From: Candidatus Gastranaerophilales bacterium
GTDB lineage: Bacteria > Cyanobacteriota > Vampirovibrionia > Gastranaerophilales > Gastranaerophilaceae
DNA length: 9,904 bases
Direction: 5' to 3'
NCBI GenBank assembly: GCA_944323495.1
Contig: CALUSZ010000029.1
Coordinates: forward strand, 1 to 9,904
Shown: piece by piece, positions 1 to 5,888 of the stretch
How positions within the stretch are numbered: position 1 is the first letter of the stretch
How the letters are laid out: every line of letters starts with the position of its first letter
Program-made: the position numbers and the translations under genes
The notes under the pieces: generated by a model
The model's input: the letters and a program-made list of their open reading frames with translations, nothing else
Databases searched by the model: none
Told to the model about the DNA's origin: nothing

Positions 1-437
1 GTACAGAAGTTGAAGGCGCAATCTACAGCGATACAAATAATAATTCTCAATCCTATATCGCGGCCTATAAAATAGGTTCTGCAGAAAAAGTTGAAGAGAT
101 TAAAGGTGTTGACGGATGTTATCTTGAACAGGATTCAACCGGCCGTTATATAAATATCACAATTGACGGTAAAGAGTATGCGTTGACAACTAATACAATA
201 ACCGATCAAAAGGCTTACGATGATGCAATGAATCAGTACGAATATGACAAAGCCTTATATGATCAATCAATTGCAGAGATTAACGCTAAAATTGAAATAA
301 TTCAGGCTGAAGATAAAAACCTTGAATTACGACTTAAACAGCTTGATACAGAACACGACGCAATCTCTAATGAAAAAGATGCAGTCGAAAAGGTTATCGA
401 AAAGAACGTAGAATCAAGCTTTAAAACCTTCGGTTAA
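1..437 (+). CDS. C-terminal part of a coiled-coil protein (5' end outside window)
   Basis: The frame beginning at base 3 is open from the window edge to tandem stops (TAA TAA at 435-440), giving about 144 residues; a TTG at 183 is only an internal codon. The first 60 residues are mixed and glycine/tyrosine containing. The last 75 (from about base 210) are strongly charged and helical, with heptad-like spacing (NAKIEIIQAEDKNLELRLKQ), and end in SSFKTFG. From memory, this charged helical tail ending in FKTF is shared by a family of hypothetical proteins in Gastranaerophilales genomes; that is recollection, not a search. No enzyme motif is visible. A structural or surface-associated role is possible but unsupported. 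It is followed by a candidate structured RNA and a terminator at 613-636 that may end its transcript. Confidence 0.8.
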   Translation, partial: TEVEGAIYSDTNNNSQSYIAAYKIGSAEKVEEIKGVDGCYLEQDSTGRYINITIDGKEYALTTNTITDQKAYDDAMNQYEYDKALYDQSIAEINAKIEIIQAEDKNLELRLKQLDTEHDAISNEKDAVEKVIEKNVESSFKTFG

Positions 438-449
438 TAAAATAAAATC

Positions 450-558
450 CTGTTAATAGGTCAAGAAGTTAATGTGGAATATGACCTGATGGATGAGAAT
501 AAATCCGGGTTAATTCTCATAACCTTTATTAACAGCAGCCAAAGGTTGCGATTAACTT
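450..558 (+). ncRNA. candidate structured RNA: three-way junction with possible pseudoknot
   Basis: Directly visible pairings: P1 450-458 with 527-535 (9 bp, ctgttaata/tattaacag); P2 459-463 with 482-486; P3 493-500 with 513-520 (8 bp perfect, 12-nt loop); a short P4 536-540 with 544-548. In addition the P2 loop bases 466-473 (aagttaat) are perfectly complementary to 551-558 (attaactt), an 8-bp possible pseudoknot. A terminator hairpin follows at 613-636. The segment lies just after the stop codon of the first gene, so it could be an independent small RNA, a 3' UTR element or a processed tail. I do not recognise it as a known riboswitch, SRP RNA, tmRNA or hammerhead core. AT-rich DNA pairs by chance, so covariation is needed. 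Confidence 0.4.
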
Positions 559-612
559 ATTATCTGATTAACTAAATTTTCATACACATAACTAATGTTT
601 CCTTTATTACTT

Positions 613-636
613 GACCGTCATTAAGATGGTCTTTTT
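613..636 (+). terminator. Rho-independent terminator
   Basis: The stem 613-619 (gaccgtc) pairs with 625-631 (gatggtc), 7 bp with one G-U pair and a 5-nt loop, followed at once by five T residues (632-636). It would end transcripts of the upstream coiled-coil gene and/or the structured RNA at 450-558. Confidence 0.6.
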
Positions 637-650
637 ATTTTGCATTATTT

Positions 651-770
651 GTCCGAGAAAGTTTCGCGATAAGGAACGTGAGCGAAACTTTTGAGTGACG
701 TATTAGACAGCGAAGTCGCGGGTTGACCTGCGCGAGCAGGGCAAGCAGGCGACGGAGAACTGCTTTATTT
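651..770 (+). repeat. dispersed repeat, copy A (120 bp, composite)
   Basis: It begins with the head shared by copies B and C (GTCCGAGAAAG ... GATAAGGAACGTG) and ends with the family tail CGGAGAACTGCTTTATTT. Between them is a 9-bp perfect inverted repeat (659-667 with 682-690, aagtttcgc/gcgaaactt), and then a block (737-754, CAGGGCAAGCAGGCGACG) identical to copy D. It looks like two repeat variants joined. It is intergenic, and codon phase differs between copies, so it is unlikely to be coding. It ends about 30 bp before the promoter of the next gene. Confidence 0.75.
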
Positions 771-800
771 ATGCCGGCAGCGTCTTTATAAATATTTTAT

Positions 801-829
801 TTGCGAAATATTTTGTTTTTGAATATAAT
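801..829 (+). promoter_or_regulatory. sigma70-type promoter giving a probably leaderless mRNA
   Basis: TTGCGA (801-806), a 17-bp spacer and TATAAT (824-829). The expected start of transcription, 6-7 bp after the -10 box, falls on the ATG at 836. No Shine-Dalgarno sequence precedes that ATG. A 7-bp inverted repeat (791-797 with 806-812) brackets the -35 box and could be an operator. Confidence 0.55.
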
Positions 830-835
830 AATTTT

Positions 836-1534
836 ATGATTAAGAAGCTGGTTATATTTACTATATTGGCTTGCACATTGGTTATACCTGTTTGCAAAGC
901 TGCAGATACCCAAATATATGATAATTTAAAAATTCAACATTATATTGATAACGTTGCGTTTAATATTCTAAATGCTAACAGAATTGATAAACGTATGGTT
1001 TTTACATATAACGATGAAGACCAGAAAACAATAATGCTGACAGATAAAACAATTACGCGCAGACAGATTGTGGTTTATAAAAATCAAATAAACCATATCT
1101 CTGACGAAAACGAACTGGCTGCATTTTTGTCGCGTGAGATAGTTAAAGGTACACTTTCTTATGACGGTTTCGCAAGAGGTTTTGTAACATCTGCACAGAT
1201 GAAGTGCGCGCCTAAAAAATATGAACTGTTTTTTGATAAACGTGCTGTCGATTTAATGGTAAAAGCCGGCTATAATCCTGTCGCAATGATTGTATTTTTA
1301 AATAAACTGGGCGAACAGAAAAGATTCAGCTTTTTCCTGACTAACAATACCATAAGCAAACGGATGGCTGAAATTTATGAGTATATTTATTTCAAATACC
1401 CTGAATATTTGGCAAATAACACCTATTTGACAAATAAATACTATCAAAATTTCCTTCTAACTTCCGAAAAAAACAGAGGCATGCTGCAGGAAAAAGTAAA
1501 AACATCTTCGCAGAAACGGTTGAAATATGAATAG
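836..1534 (+). CDS. exported M48-like protein, probable pseudo-metallopeptidase
   Basis: A 232-aa protein with an N-terminal signal peptide (MIKK, hydrophobic 5-19, likely cut near A22/A23). Residues 88-155 follow the layout of M48 zinc peptidases: a DENELAAFL helix leading to the active-site position, then YELFFDKRAVDLM and AGYNP, the usual region of the third zinc ligand. In place of the canonical HExxH it has R100-E-I-V-K104: the catalytic glutamate position is kept but both zinc histidines are replaced. The ExxxD pair (E130, D134) remains. I infer a fold-conserving but zinc-less protein, perhaps a chaperone or binding partner at the envelope. The family assignment comes from motif layout only. 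The gene has no ribosome site and probably starts a leaderless transcript. It overlaps the next gene by 8 bp, so the two are likely co-translated. Confidence 0.8.
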   Translation: MIKKLVIFTILACTLVIPVCKAADTQIYDNLKIQHYIDNVAFNILNANRIDKRMVFTYNDEDQKTIMLTDKTITRRQIVVYKNQINHISDENELAAFLSREIVKGTLSYDGFARGFVTSAQMKCAPKKYELFFDKRAVDLMVKAGYNPVAMIVFLNKLGEQKRFSFFLTNNTISKRMAEIYEYIYFKYPEYLANNTYLTNKYYQNFLLTSEKNRGMLQEKVKTSSQKRLKYE

Positions 1535-2132
1535 AATAATCGGAATTTTTATAGCTTTTATACTTGTATTTACCGGAATAAATACGGCTCAGGCAAAAGT
1601 TATCATACAGGATACTTTTGTAGATGAAACCTTGAAGGATTATGCAGGTAAAGAATTACCTGCCGCGAATCCGTTGTGCAATTTTGAAAGCACCGCAAGG
1701 GTTGCAATCGTAATGCGTCCGATGCAAACTATAAGAAGTAAAAACGGTATAAATGGCACTACTGTCAGCTTACGCGTAAAAGAAGATGTATTTTATAAGA
1801 ACAAACTGCTTGTGCCGCGCGGAACAGAAGCAATAGCACGGGTTGAAACGGTTGCAACACAAGGGATGAACGGGATTCCTGCAATGATTGTTCTTGACAG
1901 GTTTGAAATCCCGGGTTTAGACTCTGCCAAAATGAAGTCATCTTATATAAAAAAGGGGTTGAACCTGACATATATAGTTTTGCCGGTAAAATGGGCTTTG
2001 ACAATTCTGCCGCCTACCGGCTCATTGACAAATTTTATTGTAGGCGGGCCAGCTAAGATTTCACCAAAAAATGATGTGACAATTTATTATTATCCGGAAT
2101 GGGAATGTGTTGATACCGATTTTCCCATGTAG
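1527..2132 (+). CDS. secreted protein of unknown function
   Basis: A 201-aa protein starting inside the last codons of the upstream gene (ATG 1527, upstream stop 1532-1534), so translational coupling is likely. A clear signal peptide (MNRII, hydrophobic 4-16) ends in the type I cleavage motif AQA, predicted after A23. The mature part is rich in beta-prone segments: a GTTVSLRVKEDVFY block around 75-90, LVPRGTEAIARVET around 95-110, and a late hydrophobic-proline stretch (LPVKWALTILPPTGSL, about 153-168). The G-T-x-[VA]-x-[AL]-R-V pattern resembles small beta-barrel modules of envelope proteins, but I cannot name a family. It probably works with the M48-like protein in the periplasm or cell envelope. 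A dispersed repeat starts 2 bp after its stop codon. Confidence 0.8.
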   Translation: MNRIIGIFIAFILVFTGINTAQAKVIIQDTFVDETLKDYAGKELPAANPLCNFESTARVAIVMRPMQTIRSKNGINGTTVSLRVKEDVFYKNKLLVPRGTEAIARVETVATQGMNGIPAMIVLDRFEIPGLDSAKMKSSYIKKGLNLTYIVLPVKWALTILPPTGSLTNFIVGGPAKISPKNDVTIYYYPEWECVDTDFPM

Positions 2133-2134
2133 TT

Positions 2135-2181
2135 GTCCGAGAAAGTTCCGATAAAGAACGTGGCGGAGAACTGCTTTATTT
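2135..2181 (+). repeat. dispersed repeat, copy B (47 bp)
   Basis: GTCCGAGAAAG ... GAACGTG followed by the tail GCGGAGAACTGCTTTATTT. This is the shortest form, matching copy C over nearly the full length. Nested short complementarities (TCCG with CGGA; GTTC with GAAC) could form an imperfect hairpin. It lies 2 bp after the stop of the preceding gene and in the 92-bp gap between two convergent genes. Confidence 0.75.
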
Positions 2182-2224
2182 GGAGCGGTCAGAACGAAAT
2201 AGATAATAAGTATAGAATGACGAT

Positions 2225-2950
2225 TTACTCCGTGATACCGGAGGTTAATCTCTCTACTATTCGTGTAAAATCAGCTGCATTCATAATCGAAAAGCATTCG
2301 ACAGCTTCAAGTCCACGTAGAAGTCCCCGATACGAATTTAAACCAAGAATTTTGTCTGCATAATTTCGGGTGGCAATTTGTGACTTATGAAAGTTTATCA
2401 TTTTCTTTTTGTCTTCAATGACATTGCTTATATTAACGTAGTATTGCGGAAGATTAATAGTTGACCAAACTTCATAGTACGCAATTTGTAATGTTGATTT
2501 GTACCGGCATTTACGTAACTTATTTGCAAGTAAGAGGCTTACGGCTTTATGATCTCTGTGTTGATCAAATATGTACGGGATAAATATGTAGTTATATTGA
2601 GAAATGTCAATCGTATTAAATTCAGTTTGTCCTGAAATAACATTTTTATCTTTTAGATTTAACATTTTAAAGCTATTTATCCCGGCAAAATGCATTGCCT
2701 GCTGCATTTCTTGAAAACGGATATCGTTTTCATCCCCGTGAGTCAGGCAAATTACATCAAAATTCTCCGGATGTAATTTCATTATCCCGCCGCATCCGAT
2801 ACTTTCATCGTCTGGATGCGGTGCTATAACAAGACATTTATCTTCCTGACGCAGCTTAAGCTCAATCGGTTTAAGGTTTGTTGCAATGAATGGATTGTAT
2901 ATCCGGTTTAATAATAGTCTGTATATGTTTTTAACAAAGAAACTCTTCAT
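2225..2950 (-). CDS. PIG-L/LmbE family deacetylase
   Basis: A 241-aa protein read from the ATG at 2950; a TTG at 2986 would add 12 residues but no ribosome site favours it. The core family signature is present: A43-PHPDDE-49 followed by GCGG. H45 and D48 are the expected zinc ligands and D47 the expected general base, with H131-RDH-134 supplying the last ligand. LTHGDEND (69-76) fits the strand after the first motif. PIG-L proteins are zinc-dependent enzymes that remove N-acetyl groups from GlcNAc-type sugars on glycolipids, mycothiol/bacillithiol precursors or antibiotics. The substrate here is unknown. About 30-40 N-terminal residues precede the catalytic domain without a signal peptide, so it is cytoplasmic or membrane-adjacent. 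The neighbour is a divergently read GT4 glycosyltransferase, suggesting glycoconjugate synthesis, though separate transcription is implied. Confidence 0.88.
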   Translation of the reverse strand: MKSFFVKNIYRLLLNRIYNPFIATNLKPIELKLRQEDKCLVIAPHPDDESIGCGGIMKLHPENFDVICLTHGDENDIRFQEMQQAMHFAGINSFKMLNLKDKNVISGQTEFNTIDISQYNYIFIPYIFDQHRDHKAVSLLLANKLRKCRYKSTLQIAYYEVWSTINLPQYYVNISNVIEDKKKMINFHKSQIATRNYADKILGLNSYRGLLRGLEAVECFSIMNAADFTRIVERLTSGITE

Positions 2951-2990
2951 ACAAACTACTTTAATAGAAAATTCAATCCAATACAAATGT

Positions 2991-3014
2991 AATAAACTAT
3001 TCAGATAGTTTATT
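2991..3014. repeat. perfect 10-bp palindrome upstream of the deacetylase gene
   Basis: aataaactat (2991-3000) and atagtttatt (3005-3014) are perfect inverted repeats around TCAG. It lies 41 bp upstream of the deacetylase ATG on that gene's 5' side, so it may be an operator or a 5'-UTR hairpin. No convincing -35/-10 pair was found beside it. Confidence 0.45.
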
Positions 3015-3200
3015 CAGGTTAAAAGCCTGCGGTAAGGCGGTTTGTAAGCTTAGATATCAACGTTAATATTTCTTAAAATCCCCCATTGCACTATTCAAAA
3101 TACAACTTGCAACAATCCATGGGGGAGGGGGATAAATTTAGATATAATTATTAAGTGCATCATTTTGAATATTGTGGTATATTTATGCAGTATATTAGAT
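3015..3200. other. divergent intergenic region with a long-range C-run/G-run pairing
   Basis: This lies between the divergent deacetylase and glycosyltransferase genes. A run of five C followed by AT (3080-3086) is complementary to ATGGGGG (3119-3125), and inside it ttgca (3086-3090) matches tgcaa (3108-3112). The G-rich tract continues to 3131, which is unusual in such AT-rich DNA. A TATAAT (3143-3148) and a TATATT (3178-3183) face the glycosyltransferase, but neither has a good -35 box. I see no gene here. Confidence 0.35.
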
Positions 3201-3249
3201 GTCCGAGAAAGACTCGCGATAAGGAACGTGGCGGAGAACTGCTTTATTT
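3201..3249 (+). repeat. dispersed repeat, copy C (49 bp), in the 5' leader of the glycosyltransferase
   Basis: The same head and tail as copy B, with GACTCGC in the centre. The final T of the tail is followed at once by the agagagg ribosome site (3250-3256) of the glycosyltransferase. If transcription starts upstream, the repeat is part of the mRNA leader and could influence translation. Confidence 0.75.
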
Positions 3250-3260
3250 AGAGAGGTTTT

Positions 3261-4376
3261 ATGAAAAAAGTTGCAATTGTTGCAAAAAATATCTGTCAGG
3301 TTATAGCCGGTGGAGCCCAATATGGCGGCGGAATTGTTGTTACAGGAAATTTAATTCGCGAATTTGCCGGTATGAAAGATGTAGACCTGACGGTTTTTAC
3401 TGAAATTGATAGCAGCGTGCCAATTAATAATGTCCGCGTAATTGAAATTCCGTACCGGTATCGCAATGACTCTTACATAGATGAAATTGATAAAATTGTA
3501 GAGAAGGAAAAGTTTGATATCGTTTTAACTGCTAATATTCCGCAATTGTACAGGACCGGTCTTCTTCAGTGCCATTCCCCGCAGTATAAATGTAATAATG
3601 TTCCTTTTTTCTCCCGTATTTTTAGGAATATTTTCGGGCATAAAAAGTTGGCTTTTAGCAAAAAATGTTTTAAATGTGCGAAAGATTGCAGATTTATTGC
3701 AGTATCTGAAATTATAAAAAAGGATTATCAAGAAAATTTCGGCATACCTTCTGAGAATATAAGAGTTGTCTATCCGGCATGTACTAAGATTTTTGATACA
3801 CTGCCGGAAATAAAGAAAAATGCAAACATAACTTTTGGTATTGTGGCTAACAGCTCTTTTAACAAAGGAGGGCATTTGTTATTATTCGTATTGGGTCTGG
3901 TCAAGTTATGCGGTTACAAATTTAATGTTAAGATTATTGCCCCAAGGTATAAAAGAGATTTAGTAATGCAGGGGCTGGTAAATATTTTTGGAATGAGTAA
4001 GTGCGTGGAAGTATTACCTAAACAATCTGATATGAAAGAGTTTTATTCTACAATAGATGTTCTGATTTTACCGTCAATTCATGAGGCCTTTGGGCTTGTT
4101 GTTTTGGAGGCAATGGCGTACGGTAAACCTTGTATTGTATCCTCAAATGCCGGAGTATCCGAGATTATTAATTCTCAGAATGGATTTGTATTTAATCGGG
4201 GAAAGTTGTCAGATTTTATTCAAACTATAATACGAGTGATTAAAATTTATAACAATGAGTTTTCAATATACCAGAATTATTGTATGAAAGCTTTTGAAAC
4301 CTCCGGAATTTATAGCTGGGAACGATTTGCAAATAATATTTTGGATAGCTGTCTTGCCGGTAGTAAAAAAGTATAA
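3261..4376 (+). CDS. GT4-type (GT-B fold) glycosyltransferase
   Basis: A 371-aa protein of usual length for the family. The N-terminal Rossmann half starts MKKVAIVAKN with a glycine-rich loop (GGAQYGGG, 17-24). The C-terminal half carries F200-NKGG (the strand-turn preceding nucleotide-sugar binding) and the retaining-GT EX7E motif, E275-AFGLVVL-E283, followed by AMAYGKPCIVSSNAG and EIINSQNGFVF. This is the Glycos_transf_1 domain: it transfers a sugar from a nucleotide donor to an acceptor, typically in surface polysaccharide or glycolipid assembly in the cytoplasm. Donor and acceptor cannot be read. An odd feature is a cysteine cluster C136-x2-C139-x3-C143 with C111 nearby, which might bind a metal. 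The start is supported by gagagg 4 nt upstream, a short spacing. The gene stands alone, divergent from a PIG-L deacetylase. Confidence 0.9.
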   Translation: MKKVAIVAKNICQVIAGGAQYGGGIVVTGNLIREFAGMKDVDLTVFTEIDSSVPINNVRVIEIPYRYRNDSYIDEIDKIVEKEKFDIVLTANIPQLYRTGLLQCHSPQYKCNNVPFFSRIFRNIFGHKKLAFSKKCFKCAKDCRFIAVSEIIKKDYQENFGIPSENIRVVYPACTKIFDTLPEIKKNANITFGIVANSSFNKGGHLLLFVLGLVKLCGYKFNVKIIAPRYKRDLVMQGLVNIFGMSKCVEVLPKQSDMKEFYSTIDVLILPSIHEAFGLVVLEAMAYGKPCIVSSNAGVSEIINSQNGFVFNRGKLSDFIQTIIRVIKIYNNEFSIYQNYCMKAFETSGIYSWERFANNILDSCLAGSKKV

Positions 4377-4410
4377 ACCGATAATTAAGATTTAGTGCTA
4401 TTAATAAATA

Positions 4411-4445
4411 AAGCGGCTGTACCTGCCGCTTGTATACGATTTTTT
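4411..4445 (+). terminator. possible terminator after the glycosyltransferase
   Basis: aagcggc (4411-4417) pairs with gccgctt (4425-4431), 7 bp and GC-rich, loop 7 nt. A six-T run (4440-4445) follows, but 8 bp downstream rather than immediately, so it is not a textbook intrinsic terminator. Confidence 0.35.
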
Positions 4446-4506
4446 AACCCTAATTTATTTAATATTGCTTTTACATCTTGTTTGACTTTTGAAACCGGAA
4501 CAAAAA

Positions 4507-4555
4507 GCCTGTCGCTTTGAACAGGGCAAGCAGGCGACGAAGAACCGCTTTATTT
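4507..4555 (+). repeat. dispersed repeat, copy D (about 49 bp, variant head)
   Basis: It shares CAGGGCAAGCAGGCGACG (4522-4539) with copy A and the tail in diverged form (AAGAACCGCTTTATTT). The head differs from copies B and C. GTCGC (4511-4515) can pair with GCGAC (4534-4538). It lies upstream of the lemA promoter. Confidence 0.65.
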
Positions 4556-4591
4556 TGACGGGAAAGGATAGATAAATCTTTTTTTTAGTGT

Positions 4592-4621
4592 ATTTCTATA
4601 TTATAGAAATAATGTTATAAT
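4592..4621 (+). promoter_or_regulatory. extended -10 promoter with palindromic operator upstream of lemA
   Basis: TG-T-TATAAT (4613-4621) is an extended -10 element. The -35 region is weak (TTTCTA at 4593-4598, 17-bp spacer) and is covered by a perfect 9-bp inverted repeat with a 1-bp centre, atttctata/tatagaaat (4592-4610). That arrangement suggests a repressor or activator site controlling the LemA operon. The leader is about 50 nt and contains agagagg (4660-4666). Confidence 0.55.
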
Positions 4622-4680
4622 TTGTACGTATTACCAACAATATAAGATACCCACAATATAAGAGAGGAAATTAAAAAATT

Positions 4681-5241
4681 ATGATGTTGATACTGTTTGC
4701 TGTACTTGCCGTAGTAGTGATATTCTTTATATACTCATTGTATGCTTCTGTTGTAAGAAATAAAAATGCTGTTTTGGAAGCATTATCAGGTATAGATGTT
4801 CAACTTCGAAAAAGATATGATTTAATCCCTAACTTATTAACAATAGCTAAAAAATTTATGGATCATGAAAATGCGTTATTTGGCAAAATAACGGAATTAA
4901 GGTCGAAAGCTATAAATGCAAAACTCGGTTCCAAAGAAAAATTTGCCACAGAGGCTGAACTGGACACGCAGCTTAAAGCTTTCATGGTAAATGTGGAAAA
5001 TTATCCTACTTTAAAATCAGACGCTACAATGGTGCAGGCAATGCAGACTTATAATGAAGTAGAGGAACATATTTCTGCTTCAAGAAGATTCTATAATTCG
5101 GCTTTAACACAATTAAGAAATTCTATACAGATATTCCCGGGTTCTTTATTCGCCTCTTGTGCAGGTGAAGCTGCAAACTTAAGTTATTTTGAAACTGATG
5201 CGGCATCAAGGCAGCCGGTTAGTGCAAAAGATTATCTATAG
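4681..5241 (+). CDS. lemA: LemA family membrane protein
   Basis: A 186-aa protein of the normal LemA length. One N-terminal membrane helix (residues 2-22) is followed by the family's helical bundle: RNKNAVLEALSGIDVQLRKR (26-45) leading into the hallmark YDLIPNLL (46-53), then HENALFGKITELR. Further on come ENYPTLKSD (106-114), the EEHISASRRFYNSA segment (128-141) and IQIFPGSLFA (149-158). LemA proteins are short-tailed, mostly extracytoplasmic helical proteins of poorly known function, often next to TPM-domain, HtpX or DUF3137 genes. The ribosome site (agagagg, 4660-4666) is rather far from ATG 4681; the second ATG at 4684 is equally possible. A broken gene 29 bp downstream probably encoded its partner. 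Confidence 0.92.
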   Translation: MMLILFAVLAVVVIFFIYSLYASVVRNKNAVLEALSGIDVQLRKRYDLIPNLLTIAKKFMDHENALFGKITELRSKAINAKLGSKEKFATEAELDTQLKAFMVNVENYPTLKSDATMVQAMQTYNEVEEHISASRRFYNSALTQLRNSIQIFPGSLFASCAGEAANLSYFETDAASRQPVSAKDYL

Positions 5242-5270
5242 AATGATATAGCGGTATAGAAGGGTTGAAT

Positions 5271-5487
5271 ATGGAAAACGGAAAAGTAAAAACAACTGAA
5301 AAGAAACCTTCTTTTTCTCAAAAATTTAGTTTATTTTATAATAAAAACATTCTCCCTAAACTGGAACCTATAGAACAGGATAGAAAAAAAATGCCTGTGT
5401 TTGTCTGTTTTAATTCTTGTAAGCGATTTGTATTCTGTTTTAACAATTATTGACACACTGAAATTGGAACAAAATATAGGACTTTAA
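5271..5487 (+). pseudogene. truncated, frameshifted start of a DUF3137-type membrane protein
   Basis: From ATG 5271 (agaagg 7 nt upstream) the reading frame gives 60 aa ending at 5453. Its start, with KFSLFYNKNILPKLEPIEQD then RKK, looks like the cytoplasmic lead-in of DUF3137-like proteins, which often follow lemA and continue into membrane helices. At the A8 run (5384-5391) the frame becomes unconvincing. Dropping one A restores a hydrophobic membrane-helix-like stretch (LCLSVLILVSDLYSVLTII) that runs to a stop at 5485-5487, exactly where the terminal repeat of element E begins. So the gene appears both frameshifted and cut off at the element. The family is inferred from context and a short N-terminal match. 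Sequencing error at A8 could explain the frameshift but not the loss of the rest. Confidence 0.5.
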
Positions 5488-5635
5488 AAATAAAGCAGTT
5501 CTCCGCCGCTTCCGCCCCGCTTTTTGCTCGATTTGCGCTTAAGGTATTCAGGCAAAAGCGTGGTTTCGCTTTGGAATGTCTCTGCTCGTTTGCGATGAAC
5601 CGTGAGCCGTGGCAGCGGAGAACTGCTTTATTTTT
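5486..5635. mobile_element. MITE-like element, copy E of the repeat family (150 bp)
   Basis: AAAAATAAAGCAGTTCTCCGC (5486-5506) and its exact reverse complement (5615-5635) form 21-bp perfect terminal inverted repeats. Both ends are the same tail that finishes copies A-D. The interior (about 108 bp) has no open gene and includes a 6-bp hairpin (5555-5560 with 5567-5572). The size, perfect terminal repeats and lack of a gene fit a non-autonomous element. No target-site duplication is evident at the edges. It abuts the truncation point of the gene following lemA. Confidence 0.6.
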
Positions 5636-5702
5636 GTAATTGTGCATTGAAGATTAAAATAATTTATTGGCCATAGTGCCAAAAGTAGGACAGACCTTGC
5701 CA

Positions 5703-5753
5703 CCTTTCAACGCACGACAAACTTCTCTGCAGAAGGTGTACGAAAGGAGGTGA
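5703..5753 (+). promoter_or_regulatory. leader that can mask the Shine-Dalgarno site of the small peptide gene
   Basis: cctttc (5703-5708) is complementary to gaaagg (5742-5747), the left part of the ribosome site, and cacc (5701-5704) can instead pair with ggtg (5749-5752). Between them is a hairpin cttct-ctgc-agaag (5722-5735). The Shine-Dalgarno segment AAAGGAGGTGAT (5743-5754) matches the 16S anti-SD almost completely, so masking it would be a strong on/off control. Confidence 0.4.
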
Positions 5754-5755
5754 TT

Positions 5756-5845
5756 ATGACTATGATTGAAAACATTAGAGCAAAAATAAAATATGGCCTT
5801 AACGTCATAGGACACATTTTACTAATTATTTCATCATTGTTGTAG
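5756..5845 (+). CDS. 29-aa hydrophobic peptide, candidate type I toxin
   Basis: ATG 5756 lies 5 nt after GGAGG within an almost full-length anti-SD match. The peptide starts MTMIENIRAKIKYG and continues as an uninterrupted hydrophobic helix (LNVIGHILLIISSLL) to its stop at 5843-5845: a charged N-terminus plus one membrane segment. Its stop codon is inside the base of a strong terminator stem. A minus-strand promoter just beyond the terminator points back across the gene. A tiny membrane peptide, very strong but maskable SD, and convergent antisense promoter together match the architecture of known type I toxins (TxpA/RatA, BsrG/SR4, Fst). The sequence itself is not one I recognise; the MTxxE start loosely recalls holin-like toxins. 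It could instead be a leader peptide, but no downstream gene follows the terminator. Confidence 0.55.
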   Translation: MTMIENIRAKIKYGLNVIGHILLIISSLL

Positions 5846-5888
5846 GGTCTGCATTGAGGGTATCTAGGAAAACCCTCACCCTACTTTT
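5842..5888 (+). terminator. strong nested terminator of the small peptide gene
   Basis: An outer stem gtaggg (5842-5847) with ccctac (5879-5884) and an inner stem tgagggt (5855-5861) with accctca (5872-5878) give 13 GC-rich pairs, with one 7-nt bulge (5848-5854). TTTT (5885-5888) follows. The stop codon TAG (5843-5845) is in the stem. Confidence 0.65.

Noticed and set aside
450..520. A hammerhead-like core (CTGATG followed by a stem)
   Set aside because: The conserved GAAA after stem II and the cleavage triplet are missing.
535..549. AGCAGCCAAAGG resembles the SRP RNA apical region
   Set aside because: The required GGAAGGA part and the long helix are absent, so the match is probably chance.
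2133..2363. A 76-codon frame starting in repeat copy B
   Set aside because: TTG start, lies antisense to the deacetylase gene, and its beginning is the dispersed repeat.
2225..4376. Deacetylase plus glycosyltransferase as a bacillithiol pathway pair (BshB/BshA)
   Set aside because: The glycosyltransferase lacks a BshA-like N-terminus, the genes are divergent, and no BshC is present.
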